Origin: Liolophura sinensis
Lineage: Eukaryota; Mollusca; Polyplacophora; Chitonida; Chitonidae
Assembly (NCBI RefSeq): GCF_032854445.1
Contig: NC_088299.1
Coordinates: forward strand, 11,897,608 to 11,961,607
Direction: 5' to 3'
DNA length: 64,000 bases
The notes under the pieces were generated by a model. It was not told where the DNA came from. It did no database searches and saw only the letters and a list, made by a program, of their open reading frames with translations. Both the position numbers and the translations under genes were made by a program. Positions 35,133 to 64,000 of this stretch are shown piece by piece. The first letter of the stretch is position 1, and every line of letters begins with the position of its first letter.

Positions 35133-35790
35133 GTGAGGAAGAAACAAAATCTAACGAAATCTGTATTACATCATTACACCAAAGTGACTACACCATTGCA
35201 CGTGGTTTTCGACCGCGCGTGTCAGCTCAGAGGATTGTCTCTTAATTCTATACTTTTAAAGGGACCTTGCCTCATTTTCAATCTGTTTGTAGTTCTCCTC
35301 CGATTTCGGGAGGATCATGTCGCTTCCTCAGCGGATATTTCAAAAACTTTCCTTCAGATATGTTTGCCAGAAGCAGATAAACACGTTCATCGTTTACTAT
35401 GGCGGAACATGGACACAACTAGAGAGCCTGATATGTACAGGTTGATGACAGTCACGTTCGGAGATAAACCGTCTTCAGATATGGCGAGTTTCGTTATGTT
35501 GAAAATCGCCAAGGAGAGCGAAGAGAACTGCCACATGCTGCCACGATTCTTGGCAGAGACAGATATATGGACGACCTGATCCATTCTTACGCCACACAAG
35601 AGGAAGCCGTTCAACGGACGGCAGAAATTGACCAAGCTTTAGTTACAGGTAGCTTTGAAATAAAGAGATGGATTCTCTTAGCTGAAAAATCCATTGCGTG
35701 ATAGGACTGCATCAGAGGTTCGGAGGATGCGAAAACCGAGGTTAGTCTTGATGGGGAAGACGTGAACACCTTGGGCGTCAACAGACAGAT
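35133..35790 (+). pseudogene. partial reverse transcriptase
   Basis: The open piece at 35133-35579 carries blocks of a BEL/Pao reverse transcriptase (VVFDRACQLRGLSLN, then ADISKTFLQICLPEAD). The catalytic YMDD box is at 35564-35575 but in a different frame, so a frameshift lies just upstream of it. No RNase H or integrase follows before the 3' LTR. Confidence 0.82.
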
Positions 35791-35793
35791 AGC

Positions 35794-36273
35794 TGTGGAA
35801 AATTAAAGCCTTCGACTTCTCCGTTGTAGATCATGACGTCACTCCGCGCTCATGAATATGAATGAGCTGATCTATTCGATGTTTGTTGATAAATGATTTC
35901 ATGTATTTTGCTGTAGAAAAGTATGCTGCACTGAATTTTTGAGAAATCTGTAGACCAGGGTTAGCATGTTTACAAAGTTGGAATGGCATAAGTAGTTTTA
36001 TATTGTCTTCTTTTATATTATATAAGAGAAAACGGTACATGTTTGTAATTTTACTTACCGAACGTTACCGATGTTGTTTGTTTCAATGTTTGCATTGAGA
36101 TTGCCACTGACATAGTGTTTATTTCATTAGTTTGATCATGGGTGATACGATCATTAATGTTATTTTATTGCTTTCTGTTTTTACAGAACACACGTGTATT
36201 AAAGAGAATACAGTGTTCGTGACGAGAAAAAAAAATCTCCGTAGTAGTTGTTAACTTCATTATTTTCCGACCA
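35794..36273 (+). repeat. 3' LTR, 480 bp
   Basis: It starts TGTGGAAAATTAAAGCC, ends TTTCCGACCA and contains the CRE-type TGACGTCA at 35834-35841. Divergence from the 5' LTR is visible by eye, so the insertion is not recent. Confidence 0.92.
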
Positions 36274-36697
36274 GTACGATTTGTTTATGACTAGAGTTAT
36301 ACATGTTTGATTCGTGTTGTACCATTCTGCTATACTGCACCTTACTTGTTTTGACTGTGGACGGTGGATCATTACCTTGGTAACCACATATCCTAGCATT
36401 CAAAACTATCTATTAACCCATTTCGATGACTTGCTTCCTTTATGTCGGAGAGCCCATTTGGCTCCTTCCAGAAGCTCCCTGATGGTTAACCAAGAACGTA
36501 ATAGGTTTAATCAAAACGCCTGCTTGTATGTAAGGGCACACTAGTTCTTTCCATCCATATAAATTGTGAAAACTTGTTAAGCAAAGGTCAACGCCAATAA
36601 AATATGTAATAACATTATGACAAGGTCAACTTTCAGTTTCAATAAAATCATATTTACATGCCACTCCTAATGTTGACTTTTCGCTAATGAACTATAG
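36274..36697. other. non-coding stretch, nothing recognised
   Basis: No exon or repeat recognised. Confidence 0.4.
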
Positions 36698-36812
36698 GGG
36701 CCTCTGGCCAAGTGGTGAGCGTGCCAACGCCGCGTAATGACTCGGGAATCTCTCATCAATATTGTCGCAGTTAGTCCAACTCCAGCTCATGCTGGCTTCC
36801 TCTCCGTTTGTA
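36698..36812 (+). mobile_element. SINE family A, 5' part only
   Basis: The head GGGGCCTCTGGCCAAGTGG and AACTCCAGCTCATGCTGGC are present; the 3' half is missing. Confidence 0.82.
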
Positions 36813-37790
36813 CTCAAGCGACTGTTCATTTATCGGAGGCTTTACAACAATCAGCGTGTCAGGTACCGTCGTTTTTTTCCACCCCTAATATTGTGAAAAC
36901 TTCCTAAATAATGTCTTAAAACGATCAATGCTAACTTTTCGCTAATGAACTAGATGTGATGTAAACCCTATTCGCAATTTCGCGGCCTGCCTACTTTTCA
37001 TCCAACGAAATCCTTGCTTACGGAGTGAAGTCAGCTCTGTATACATGTAATTGAAAGGGCAATTCGGATTGGTACCAAATCTGACCTCTTCATTCAAATC
37101 CGGGTTATCACATGGACTGACAGCAGGTGTTACTCCATATCTAGTACATGCACCGACAATATCTGATAAAACCTTATGACGATACTGTGTTTTTCTCTTT
37201 CTACCAAACAAGAGCGAATCTGCACCGAGCAGTCGAAATTTTCAAATGGAGATCTCATTTTGTTTATCATTTGACCAGTTTGAACACTTTATACAGGAAC
37301 CCCGTACCCCTAACACGTTACCAGACCAAGAACCTGACCTATGCTCACAACAGTCACAGATTAATACTGTTTGTCTTTTCATGAATTTATATCCGATTTT
37401 GAGTAGGACGAATGTAGTTCTGTGTATATTTCCTCCTAGTCTTTTTACTGTTGCCAACCAGCCATATTTGGTGTACAGATGCATGCTTGTTATGAAAATA
37501 ATGGAATTGTCTAAACTTTGGACAGTTATTAGTTTTATTGATGAATGTTTGAAATTTTTGTCACTCTGCGTATAATTCTGTATTTATATGTAAGTCTGTT
37601 TTCCCTGCCATTAAGTCCAGATATTGACAGGCAATATATATGTATGTTAAGATGTTTCTGGCTGTGTTATCACATGCTTCGCAAGGTTGGTAGCAGTGCT
37701 CGGACTGATTGAGGCTGTTACAGAACTACAAGTCAATTTAATAGGGGTCTGAAGTCAAGGGGAGGAAAAATTACAAGGAAAAACCACAAG
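36813..37790. other. non-coding stretch, nothing recognised
   Basis: Several overlapping open frames on both strands near 36942-37575 lack splice sites, family motifs or codon bias that would support a gene. Confidence 0.4.
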
Positions 37791-38056
37791 ATTTATTTCG
37801 TTTGTTTGATTGCTGTTTTACACCATACTCGAGAATTCTTCACTTATATGACAGCAGCCAGCATTATGGTGGGAGGAAACCCGGGGGAGCCCAGGGAAAC
37901 CAATTACCATTTGCAAGTTGCTGACAGACCTTCTTCCGTACGGGCAAAGAGGAAGCCAGCATAAGCTGGACTCGAACTCACGGCGACCACACTGGTGAGA
38001 TGCTCCTGGGTCACTACGCTGCGTTAGCGCGCTAACCAACTGAGCCATGGAGACCG
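37791..38056 (-). mobile_element. SINE family A, full length, minus strand
   Basis: The tail (ATTTATTTCGTTTGTTTGAT), body GTGGGAGGAAACCCGGG and head ending AACTGAGCCATGGAGACC are all present. Confidence 0.92.
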
Positions 38057-38199
38057 CGAAAAAAACCCCAAAAAAACACACACACACAAGACAAAACGTG
38101 TAATATGACATCACACAATCATATAAGTATATGTATATTCTACATAGCATACATTGTTCGCCCTGAACTGTGTGTTTAGTAAACACTTGACTCTAGTCT

Positions 38200-38892
38200 T
38201 GATCAAAGATCAGTCTGTGAGCTGTGTAAGTGCTCCATTGTCACAGGGTCTACTGCACCACATGATCAGTCCCCACATGTAGATTCTGTCTTGATTATTT
38301 TCTGTGAAAATGATGTTTCATAATCACCCAATCCACTACATGTGCATTACATGATCAGTTCTCGTACAAACTTTATATCGATCAAGATCATATCCTGCTT
38401 GGTCTTGATCAAATAGTGTTATTGTATACACAGTGTATCATGGTAAGTTCCAGTGTAAACCGCCTACTCTGATCACAAGATTCATTGCCTCAAATGATCA
38501 TTTCCTAGTGTGAACAGTCCATGATGATCTGATCCTGTGTTCACCATCCTTTATGATCACAGGATCAACCATGGCACATGGTCTGTAATATCACATCATC
38601 TCATCCTGTCTTCACCATCATAGGATGTACTCCACTACAAGTACATGATCAGATCCCATGTAAACTATCATCAGTAGATTCTATGTAAATGGTGCACCGT
38701 GATCACAGGATAAACTGCACCACATGATCAGTTTATGGGTGTGAACAGTCTATCATGATCAGCTCCTGTGTAAATGGCGTTCCATGATCAGCTCCTACAC
38801 TTGGTATCTGTCATGATCACTTTCATCCTGTGTGTAAACTTTACTCACACGATCAGTTCATGAGTGTAAATAGTCTCCACTGCACCAAATGA
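38200..38892. repeat. TGATCA-rich degenerate repeat downstream of MRPL40
   Basis: The palindrome TGATCA or its core GATC occurs around twenty times in about 700 bp, usually in a context like CATGATCAGCTCCTGTGTAA spaced some 30-60 bp apart. It begins at the MRPL40 stop codon, which itself lies in a TGATCA. It is a degenerate tandem repeat occupying the 3' UTR or flank. Confidence 0.7.
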
Positions 38893-39003
38893 TCAGTACT
38901 TTTTGGTGGTGTCCTTGTATTCGCCATCAGGGGATTTGTAATCCTCTATAGGGGGCGTCGCCACTGGGCCTTCACACTCGTATGGTATTAGATTCTCATC
39001 AAT
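38893..39003 (-). CDS. MRPL40: MRPL40 last exon
   Basis: It encodes 36 residues (IDENLIPYECEGPVATPPIE, then DYKSPDGEYKDTTKKY) and TGA. The acceptor is CTGTTCGCAG. It matches the C-terminal YTPPIPNY...GRYND region of mammalian MRPL40. Confidence 0.93.
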   Translation of the reverse strand: MDENLIPYECEGPVATPPIEDYKSPDGEYKDTTKKY

Positions 39004-41391
39004 CTGCGAACAGAACAGTGCAAAGTCACCAAACAGCAAAAACAACAACAAAAAAGAAGCTATTTCACTTCACGTTTAACCTGTAATTATGGTAGTCAAG
39101 ACGGTTTCACGTGCTGTGTTTGTATGGTGTTCTGTTTGTACAATCAAAACGCACTTGTATCAACCTTCAAAACTTGATGCACCCTAAACTCAGTGTCGAG
39201 TTTCAAAAAGTCGAATTTTTTGCATTGAGTGTTTTGCACGTTAATAGTCCATTTAAATTAGACATCGTATTCCTTTAAGATGTTGTATCTATAATAAAAC
39301 TTGATGGAATCGACACTCATTGTTCTGTCTGCAAAGTCGACGTCAACTTTGAGTGTCGCGTTTTTACACCTTATATGCCCATTCACATCACACTGTCTGC
39401 TAACATAATACCGCAGAATATTCCAGTTAGACAATGGAGTCCCACCCAATTAACATTCACAATTTACACCGATCTGACATCTCTATCCTCTCTGCTGATA
39501 CATCTGTTGGCCTCCAAATTCCTCAACTGACACTCACCTGAATGGCCTGCTGATACAGCTGCTCACCTCTGAATTCCCACCTGACACTCACCTGAATGGC
39601 CTGCTGATACAGCTGCTCACCTCTGAATTCCCACCTGACACTCACCTGAATGGCCTGCTGATACAGCTGCTCACCTCTGAATTCCCCACCTGACACTCAC
39701 CTGAATGGCCTGCTGATACAGCTGCTCACCTCTGAATTCCCACCTGACACTCACCTGAATGGCCTGCTGATACAGCTGCTCACCTCTGAATTCCCCACCT
39801 CAAACTCACCTGAATGGCCTGCTGATACAGCTGCTCACCGCTCACTGGACACTCACCTGAATGACATGCTGATACAGCTGCTCACCTCTGAATTCCCCAC
39901 CTCAAACTCACCTGAATGGCATGCTGATAACACAGACATACTCAATCCCCTCAAAATCCCCCATCCTACCAACACACCCATGCACGTAACCCTGATCTGA
40001 ATCCAGCCATGCATCTGAGACTCAGATGAATGGCCTGCTGATACGGCTCCTCACACCTGAATTCCCCACCTGACACTCACCTGAATGGCCTGTTGATACA
40101 GCTCCTCACATCTGAATTCCCCACCTGATGCTCACCTGAATGGCCTGCTGACACAGCTGCTATCCTCTGAATTCCCCACCTCACACTTGCCAGGGTTATC
40201 TAACAATGGGGACATACTCAATCCCCTCCAAATCCCCTATCCCCACCAACACACCCACACAAGTAACCCTGGTCTGAATCCAGCCCTCCACCTGACACTC
40301 ACCTGAATGGCCTGCTGATACAGTTCCTCTGATTCCTTCCGTAGCTCCTCTAACGCCTTCTCCTGACTCAGAATCAGCCTACTTATGGCTTCGCACTCAT
40401 CCCCATACTGATGGTACTTGTAGCGCGTCCATTCCTTCTGCAGCAAAGCACGTCGTTCACTTTCCTCAAAAGTCAACACAGGTCTGTCCCTTTTCCGGAA
40501 TCTACATTGAAATGTTGTTATTTTAAGATGTTTTCGAATTATAATGAATTTACAAGGAATTCAGAATAGTCGCTAATTGGCTCATATTTGAGACAGATAG
40601 ATCTGGGCTATGCCCTGTTTGAGATAAATGTACATTAACTTCTCATCTCCACTGTCAGTCAATCAAGAATGATTCTGAATTTCACAAATGTAAAATGCTA
40701 AGATTCAGCCAACGTCCTGTGTGTTCTAGTGACTGAAAGATATACTTATTTATTTATTTGATTGGTGTTTAATGTGTATGCTGTCCTCGAGAATATTCCT
40801 CTTTTTTTATACAACAGCAGCCATCATTTTAGTGCTAGGAAACTGTTCAGGCCTAGGGGAAACCCAAGACCATCCACAGGTTGCTGGAAGACTTTCCCAT
40901 ATACGGCAAGAGAGGAAACCAACATGAGCTGGACTTGAACTCACAGTGACCGCATTGGTGAGAGGCTCTGAGGTCGTGCTGCGCTGACATACTAAACCCC
41001 CTTGGCCATGGAGGTCTCCTGATCCTAATATAGAGCCAATCCTGGAGAGAGCGCTCTGTCTCCATAATTCATGTATGTAAAACACTCTAAATCACTTAAG
41101 TCCGCAAACATGTTAACACAACCTCTTATTCAACAATTTACAGATTCTGAGATTTCTCTTCTAAACCAAAGAATAATAAAGAACACTGATTCTATAAAAG
41201 ATTTTGATAAAATAACATACTCCAATTCCTTTCGCAACTTAATATCTCCACTTATTTCATCAACTGGTTTCAGTTTCCTTGAAAATTTTTCGAGACGTCG
41301 TATCTGTTTTTCAATTCTCCTCTTTTTTTTCTGTTCTTTGGCAATAAGAAGCTGGGGATCCACCTTCTTTTTCTTTTTCATTGGGCTTGTC
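38893..41391 (-). CDS. MRPL40: mitochondrial ribosomal protein mL40 (MRPL40), N-terminal exon not found
   Basis: A component of the mitochondrial large ribosomal subunit. Three minus-strand exons join in phase: 41221-41391, 40303-40501 and 38893-39003 (stop TGA at 38893). Recognisable blocks are MKKKKKVDP, RRIEKQIRRLEKFSRKLKPV, RPVLTFEESERRALL, a coiled-coil-like Glu/Lys-rich helix ending ELYQQAIQ, and the conserved tail ATPPIEDYKSPDGEYKD. These align in order with human MRPL40 (206 residues) from about residue 50. About 159 residues are seen. The mitochondrial targeting N-terminus must lie in one or more exons between 41392 and 44201. Intron 40302-39004 is largely filled by a tandem array containing copies of the exon's own donor site. 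The gene is head to head with POLE. Confidence 0.93.
39537..40310. repeat. ~54-bp minisatellite containing the MRPL40 exon end and donor
   Basis: The motif ACCTGAATGGCCTGCTGATA (plus strand) recurs near 39537, 39589, 39643, 39699, 39752, 39808, 39855, 39910, 40024, 40079 and 40133, with the true exon end at 40301-40310. Read on the minus strand, each unit carries TATCAGCAGGCCATTCAG, the last exon codons, directly followed by GTGAGT. A larger ~125-bp block (39926-40050 and 40195-40340) is also duplicated. Confidence 0.93.
40303..40501 (-). CDS. MRPL40: MRPL40 penultimate exon
   Basis: It encodes FRKRDRPVLTFEESERRALL and a charged helix to LYQQAIQ. The acceptor is TTCAATGTAG and the donor GTGAGT. 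The last 21 nt plus the donor are the sequence copied in the downstream array. Confidence 0.95.
40745..41020 (-). mobile_element. SINE family A, full length, minus strand
   Basis: Tail (ATTTATTTATTTGATTGGTG), body and head (GCCATGGAGGTCTCC) are present. It lies in MRPL40's intron between the exons at 41221 and 40501. Confidence 0.9.
41221..41391 (-). CDS. MRPL40: MRPL40 internal exon with KKKKKVDP motif
   Basis: It encodes TSPMKKKKKVDP, RIEKQIRRLEKFSRKLKPVD and KLRKEL. The acceptor is CAATTTTCAG and the donor GTATGT. Two bases at the end complete a Glu codon with the next exon, reproducing the human order. Confidence 0.93.
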
Positions 41392-42452
41392 CTGAAAATT
41401 GCAAGTGGGTCTTTAAGAGTTTCATTTCAAACCTTTTTGTTCTTTCTGTGCAATAATGTGAAGAAAACAATATCAAAATTGTTAACTTTCAATCAATATA
41501 GGGTTCACCACACTACTGCTGATATACTAGATATGTGGCAGTGAGCTTTAATCATTCATTAAAGGGAGTAGATGAAAAGATAAAGACAATTTAGTTTTGC
41601 AAGAAATAATGGAGAAATTGAAGACTTTTATACATGTCTACATGCACATGTTTAATAGCGGAGTGATGTAACTCTCAAATCCTTATGGTGGAATACAGCC
41701 CCAAATGTGTTCGAATGACAGTAAGGAACATTTACCTCTTCCACAGATATTTAAAATTGAGTGGTCAACAAAATGAATTAACCTGCTCTGAGTCTTGCTG
41801 AATCAAAAATGATCCATGACAACGATACAAATTCATGAAATATATACATTTTCAGACACTACCCCCACTGTGGCAGCCATCTTGTTTTGATAGTCCTTAC
41901 AAGTCACATTATCGATGTGAGTGCTGAAAAAATATTCCAGTAACACTGGGCAAGTCTAGTCGTTCATTTGGCTGTTTCCCACCCCCTGACGTCAGATGCT
42001 TCTTGGCCGTTCTCGCAAGTGATTGAAATGGTGACCGACAGTTTACGGTCACAGGGGGCATAGTGTCTGAAATGTATTTACTTTGTGAATTTGGGCAAGA
42101 TGTTGACCACTTGGTTGATATCGATTTATCCCAGTAAACTTTTAATGCACATGTGAAGATGAAGTACATGACCTTACGGTGATTCTGACATATTTGAGGC
42201 TGTAGTTCACTGTAACTCTCGCGACAATTTGTGTTGCTCAATTTAAGAGTTAGGCCACTCCAATACTAGTCTAGGCTCACTTATACAAATATTCCACTGT
42301 AACAAGTGGTAAAATTTCTCACCATAGTACAGATGATGCTTGAAAAGACAAAGGACCACAGTTTGTGTGAACCTTTCGAACACCTTGGACGCAAACTCCT
42401 GTCAACCTCAACCTGTTGAAATAATTCAACAAAAATGCACACATATATTTAC

Positions 42453-42455
<3 letters not shown>

Positions 42456-42488
<33 letters not shown>
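42456..42488. repeat. (TA)n microsatellite
   Basis: An uninterrupted run of about 16 TA dinucleotides. Confidence 0.95.
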
Positions 42489-42491
<3 letters not shown>

Positions 42492-44097
42492 TGTTGCTCA
42501 ATGCCATACCCTAAAATTTTTCACTTATATGAAGGGGTCAGTTTATGGGTGGATAAGCACAGTGTGCTTGGCATAACCACTGTTCTCTGGTAATTTACTG
42601 ATGAACTTTTCCAACATGATGTACCAACAGGCACACAATATTAATGGTATTCGAGACCGAGGACATCTGCGCACTTCACTCGCTAAAATCAACTACATGC
42701 AGATGACGAGGTGAAAGATAACACGGGAAGGTATAGGGAAATGAACAACATTGGATGATATACAGCTTATAATAACCAGGAATGTAAAACAACAGAACAA
42801 TGTGCACACTTATGAGAACATGAAGCAGAGCTTTGTATTAGTTCTGATGTGTGTGGGCAATTATGTGTGTTTGCGAGAGAAAAACAAAAAATGCCCGCAT
42901 GTCTGCAGTTGCAAATAAACTATGGACATGCTACACTAGCGCCGTCAACTGCTAAATATCACCACGGCCTCATCGACTAGTTCAATTAAATTAAATGCCA
43001 AGGTCTATTTTCAACCATTTCTGATATTTACCTGTCTCAATGTTTAATCGCTGAATTCAAACACGTGATAGGTACATTCCGCAAGGCACTTAGTGGAATT
43101 GGCATTTTAAAGTAGATTTAAAGGCCCAGTTGCTTCTGCAAAATGCCTAGCGGAATCGATATACAGTGTTTTTGAATTCAACCATTAAACGTTGAATCAG
43201 GTAAACAGAAATTGTTGAAAATAGATCTCAAGGTTTAATTTAATTGACCTAATCATCGACCAGACTTATACCACCCTAAACAGCCGCAGATGTCGATGTC
43301 CTACCAAATATCCAACATAACAATCTTAGCGCCAACAGTTATTATATGGAGTAAAGTCGATGGAGGCAAAAGCTTTCACTCGGTTAACATGCGTGTTGTT
43401 GTTGTATACATCATGGCCAATCTCGCGACATGATAAGAAAGCAAGATAATCAAGATGCAATGAATTTGAAATTACTGGTAAGGAACTAGCATTTTTAACT
43501 CCAGGCAGAAATCAATTAAGATTTTTCACCTTGACAGTTGATTTAACGCTGTTTGAAGCAACGCTGACATTTTCCACAGTCCACACAATTACACCATAAG
43601 TACTATGAAATCTAAACCGACATAGTAAGCATTATCTAGTCCTGTCGACGGTGATATCCAACTATGTTCTTCTCTACTGACTTCAGGCTTACATTTATTT
43701 ACAGATTACATCTTCGTTGTATAGATGTGTTATTTTAGTTAACCAAAGAATTATCTTAATTCACTAACTCAGAACTTTTCTGTTTGTCTTCATTCAAGGC
43801 CAATGACATTTTGGAGATTAGGTAAAACAAATTTTTGAAGGTTAGGGCTTTTCCTAATCTAATTGGTCAAAAACTTACACCCAGTCTTGGACCGATAAAA
43901 CGGAGGGGAAACCATGTATAGTATATAATGCTGAACGAAATTTTCCAAAAATCTGACAACATTTTATTTGTATTTTGTCTGCAAATATTTCATTTCTTTC
44001 ATTATGTGTTGAAGTTATTCTGAAATAAATTTATAAAATTTCCATTACTTTAACAGTTTCAAGATTTTGTATGCACTCAATCGCCAGAGAGGAAAAA

Positions 44098-44108
44098 TTC
44101 GCGCCAAA
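44098..44108 (-). promoter_or_regulatory. E2F-type site upstream of POLE
   Basis: TTTGGCGCGAA on the minus strand matches the E2F consensus TTTSGCGCS. It lies 94 bp before the POLE ATG, where S-phase control of a replicative polymerase would be expected. The assignment is by consensus only. Confidence 0.55.
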
Positions 44109-44201
44109 TAGCAAAATCAGAAAGACATGGCAGTCCATGAGTGTATGTAGCGGTAAGCTATGGTGGTTATAGTTGTGTGATTTTATATAGAACAAAACAT
44201 A

Positions 44202-62657
<18,456 letters not shown>

Positions 62658-63590
62658 GTGAGTACTCTGCCCTCTGGATGTAGGAGCCATGTACCCCAAT
62701 ATCATCCTGACTAACAGACTACAGGTGAGCACTCTGCCGTCTGGATGTAGGAGGCATGCACCCCAATATCATCCTGACTAACAGACTACAGGTGAGTACT
62801 CTGCCGTCTGGATGTAGGAGCCATGTACCCCAATATCATCCTGACTAACAGACTACAGGTGAGTACTCTGCCGTCTGGATGTAGGAGGCATGTACCCCAA
62901 TATCATCCTGACTAACAGACTACAGGTGAGTACTCTGCCGTCTGAATGTAGGAGCCATGTACCCCAATATCATCCTGACTAACAGACTGCAGGTGAGTAC
63001 TCTGCCGTCTGGATGTAGAAGTCATGTACCCCAATATCATCTTCACTTACAGACTACAGGTGAGAACTCTGTTATCTGCCATTTGGATGTAGGAGCCATG
63101 TACCCCAATATCATCCTCACTAACAGGTTACATTTGAGACCTCTGTTATCTGCCATTTGGATGTAGGAGCCATATACCCCAATATCACTCTCACTAACAG
63201 GTTACAGGTGAGAACTCTGTTATCTGCCATTTGGATGTAGGGGCCATGTACCCCAATATCATCCTCACTAACAGGTTACAGGTGAGAACTCTGTTATCTG
63301 CCATTTGGATGTAGGAGCCATATACCCCAATATCACTCTCACTAACAGGTTACAGGTGAGAACTCTGTTATCTGCCATTTTGATGTAGGAGCCATATACC
63401 CCAATATCACTCTCACTAACAGGTTACAGGTGAGAACTCTGTTATCTGCCATTTGGATGTAGGAGCCATATACCCCAATATCATCCTCACTAACAGGTTA
63501 CATGTGAGAACTCTGTTATCTGCCATCTGGATGTAGGAGCCATATACCCCAATATCACCCTTACAAACAGTCAACAGGTGAGAACTCTGA

Positions 63591-64000
63591 TGGACAATCA
63601 GACCTAGAATTGCCTGCAGTTTGACGGCTTCCAAGCAGTTTTCAACATGCATCGGCACATGACATTTTAGGGGCATAATTTGTGAATAAGTACTGTGGTA
63701 GTGATATTTTCAGGTATACAACTGTTACACTGCTATCAGCTTGATGGCATCTGGGTGAGTTAATCGAAATTTTCTCCTACCCACGGCTATAGACATACAG
63801 CATAACTTACAACGACAATAATCTAACCATTGCAATCTTCAAACTCGTGGCATCAAGACAAAACTCATGTTGCTTAGGTGAGCTTGATATATATAAACAA
63901 CTGGCACAGAGAACTGAATTCACTTTGCACTGCCCGAGTGTATTAAACACTACAGGTATATATATGTGGCAATAACCACTAAAGACCCATATGTTCTGAT
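63591..64000. other. POLE intron 17, right edge
   Basis: No exon recognised; the next POLE exon is presumably beyond the window. Confidence 0.6.

Larger units (their letters stand above)
31789..36273 (+). mobile_element. decayed, internally deleted BEL/Pao-like LTR retrotransposon
   Basis: Two direct LTRs (31789-32265 and 35794-36273) bracket 3.5 kb with remnants of gag, a CCHC-type region, an aspartic protease motif and reverse transcriptase, in that order. RNase H and integrase are absent; the 3' LTR follows about 220 bp after the reverse-transcriptase active-site box. Reading frames are broken by stops and frameshifts. I see no target-site duplication, no clear tRNA primer site and no polypurine tract. 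BEL/Pao is inferred from the order and the style of the protease and reverse-transcriptase blocks. The copy cannot be autonomous. Confidence 0.85.
41392..44201. other. MRPL40-POLE divergent intergenic region and MRPL40 5' part
   Basis: It should contain the first exon(s) of MRPL40 on the minus strand, which I could not place. A phase-compatible but very short candidate, ATGTCAGAATCACC before GTAAGG, lies near 42190. TCTCGCGA elements occur at 42217-42224 and 43431-43438. A (TA)n run sits at 42456-42488. Confidence 0.5.

Noticed and set aside
41071-41544. 157-codon plus-strand open frame
   Set aside because: It is the antisense shadow of the MRPL40 exon at 41221-41391.
41909-42241. 110-codon minus-strand open frame as MRPL40 exon 1
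   Set aside because: No targeting-peptide character, and its frame joins the next exon out of phase to a stop; only a tiny alternative ATG nearby fits the phase.

Overview
The window is animal nuclear DNA. It has multi-exon genes with GT-AG introns, long AT-rich introns, three families of tRNA-derived SINEs, several minisatellites and a decayed BEL/Pao LTR retrotransposon. The SINE tails (ending in TAAA-type repeats or CACT runs) and the protein sequences resemble those of lophotrochozoan invertebrates (mollusc, brachiopod or annelid). The species cannot be fixed from sequence alone.

Layout. (1) 0-8.9 kb: non-coding, with SINE copies, an inverted-repeat element, an 89-bp satellite and possibly the unplaced last exon of the next gene. 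(2) 8.9-21.3 kb, minus strand: eleven exons (472 codons) of a b(0,+)-type amino-acid transporter light chain (SLC7A9-like). The ATG is at 21270, every splice phase agrees, and only a short C-terminal exon is missing. (3) 21.3-31.8 kb: gene-poor DNA with foldback elements and SINEs. (4) 31.8-36.3 kb: a BEL/Pao-type element with two ~478-bp LTRs around broken gag, protease and partial reverse transcriptase; RNase H and integrase are absent. (5) 38.9-41.4 kb, minus strand: the last three exons of mitochondrial ribosomal protein mL40 (MRPL40). (6) 44.2 kb to the right edge, plus strand: the first 17 exons (628 codons) of the DNA polymerase epsilon catalytic subunit (POLE). These cover the N-terminal domain, all three exonuclease motifs and polymerase motif A. 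MRPL40 and POLE lie head to head, and an E2F-type site sits about 95 bp before the POLE ATG.

The most unusual observation is that four independent tandem arrays in the two neighbouring housekeeping genes have repeat units spanning an exon-intron boundary. Each unit carries the exon edge plus the splice site: the MRPL40 penultimate-exon donor, the POLE exon 12 acceptor, the POLE exon 13 donor and the POLE exon 17 donor. Each true splice site is therefore accompanied by about 8-13 near-copies. At POLE exon 12 the three nearest decoy acceptors are in frame and open, at 26 codons per unit. At exon 17 the repeated exon piece encodes the catalytic polymerase motif A. A fifth array, of 33-bp units over ~1.6 kb, ends about 30 bp before POLE exon 10.

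The genes have unrelated roles: amino-acid transport, mitochondrial translation and DNA replication/proofreading. Nothing suggests an operon or cluster.
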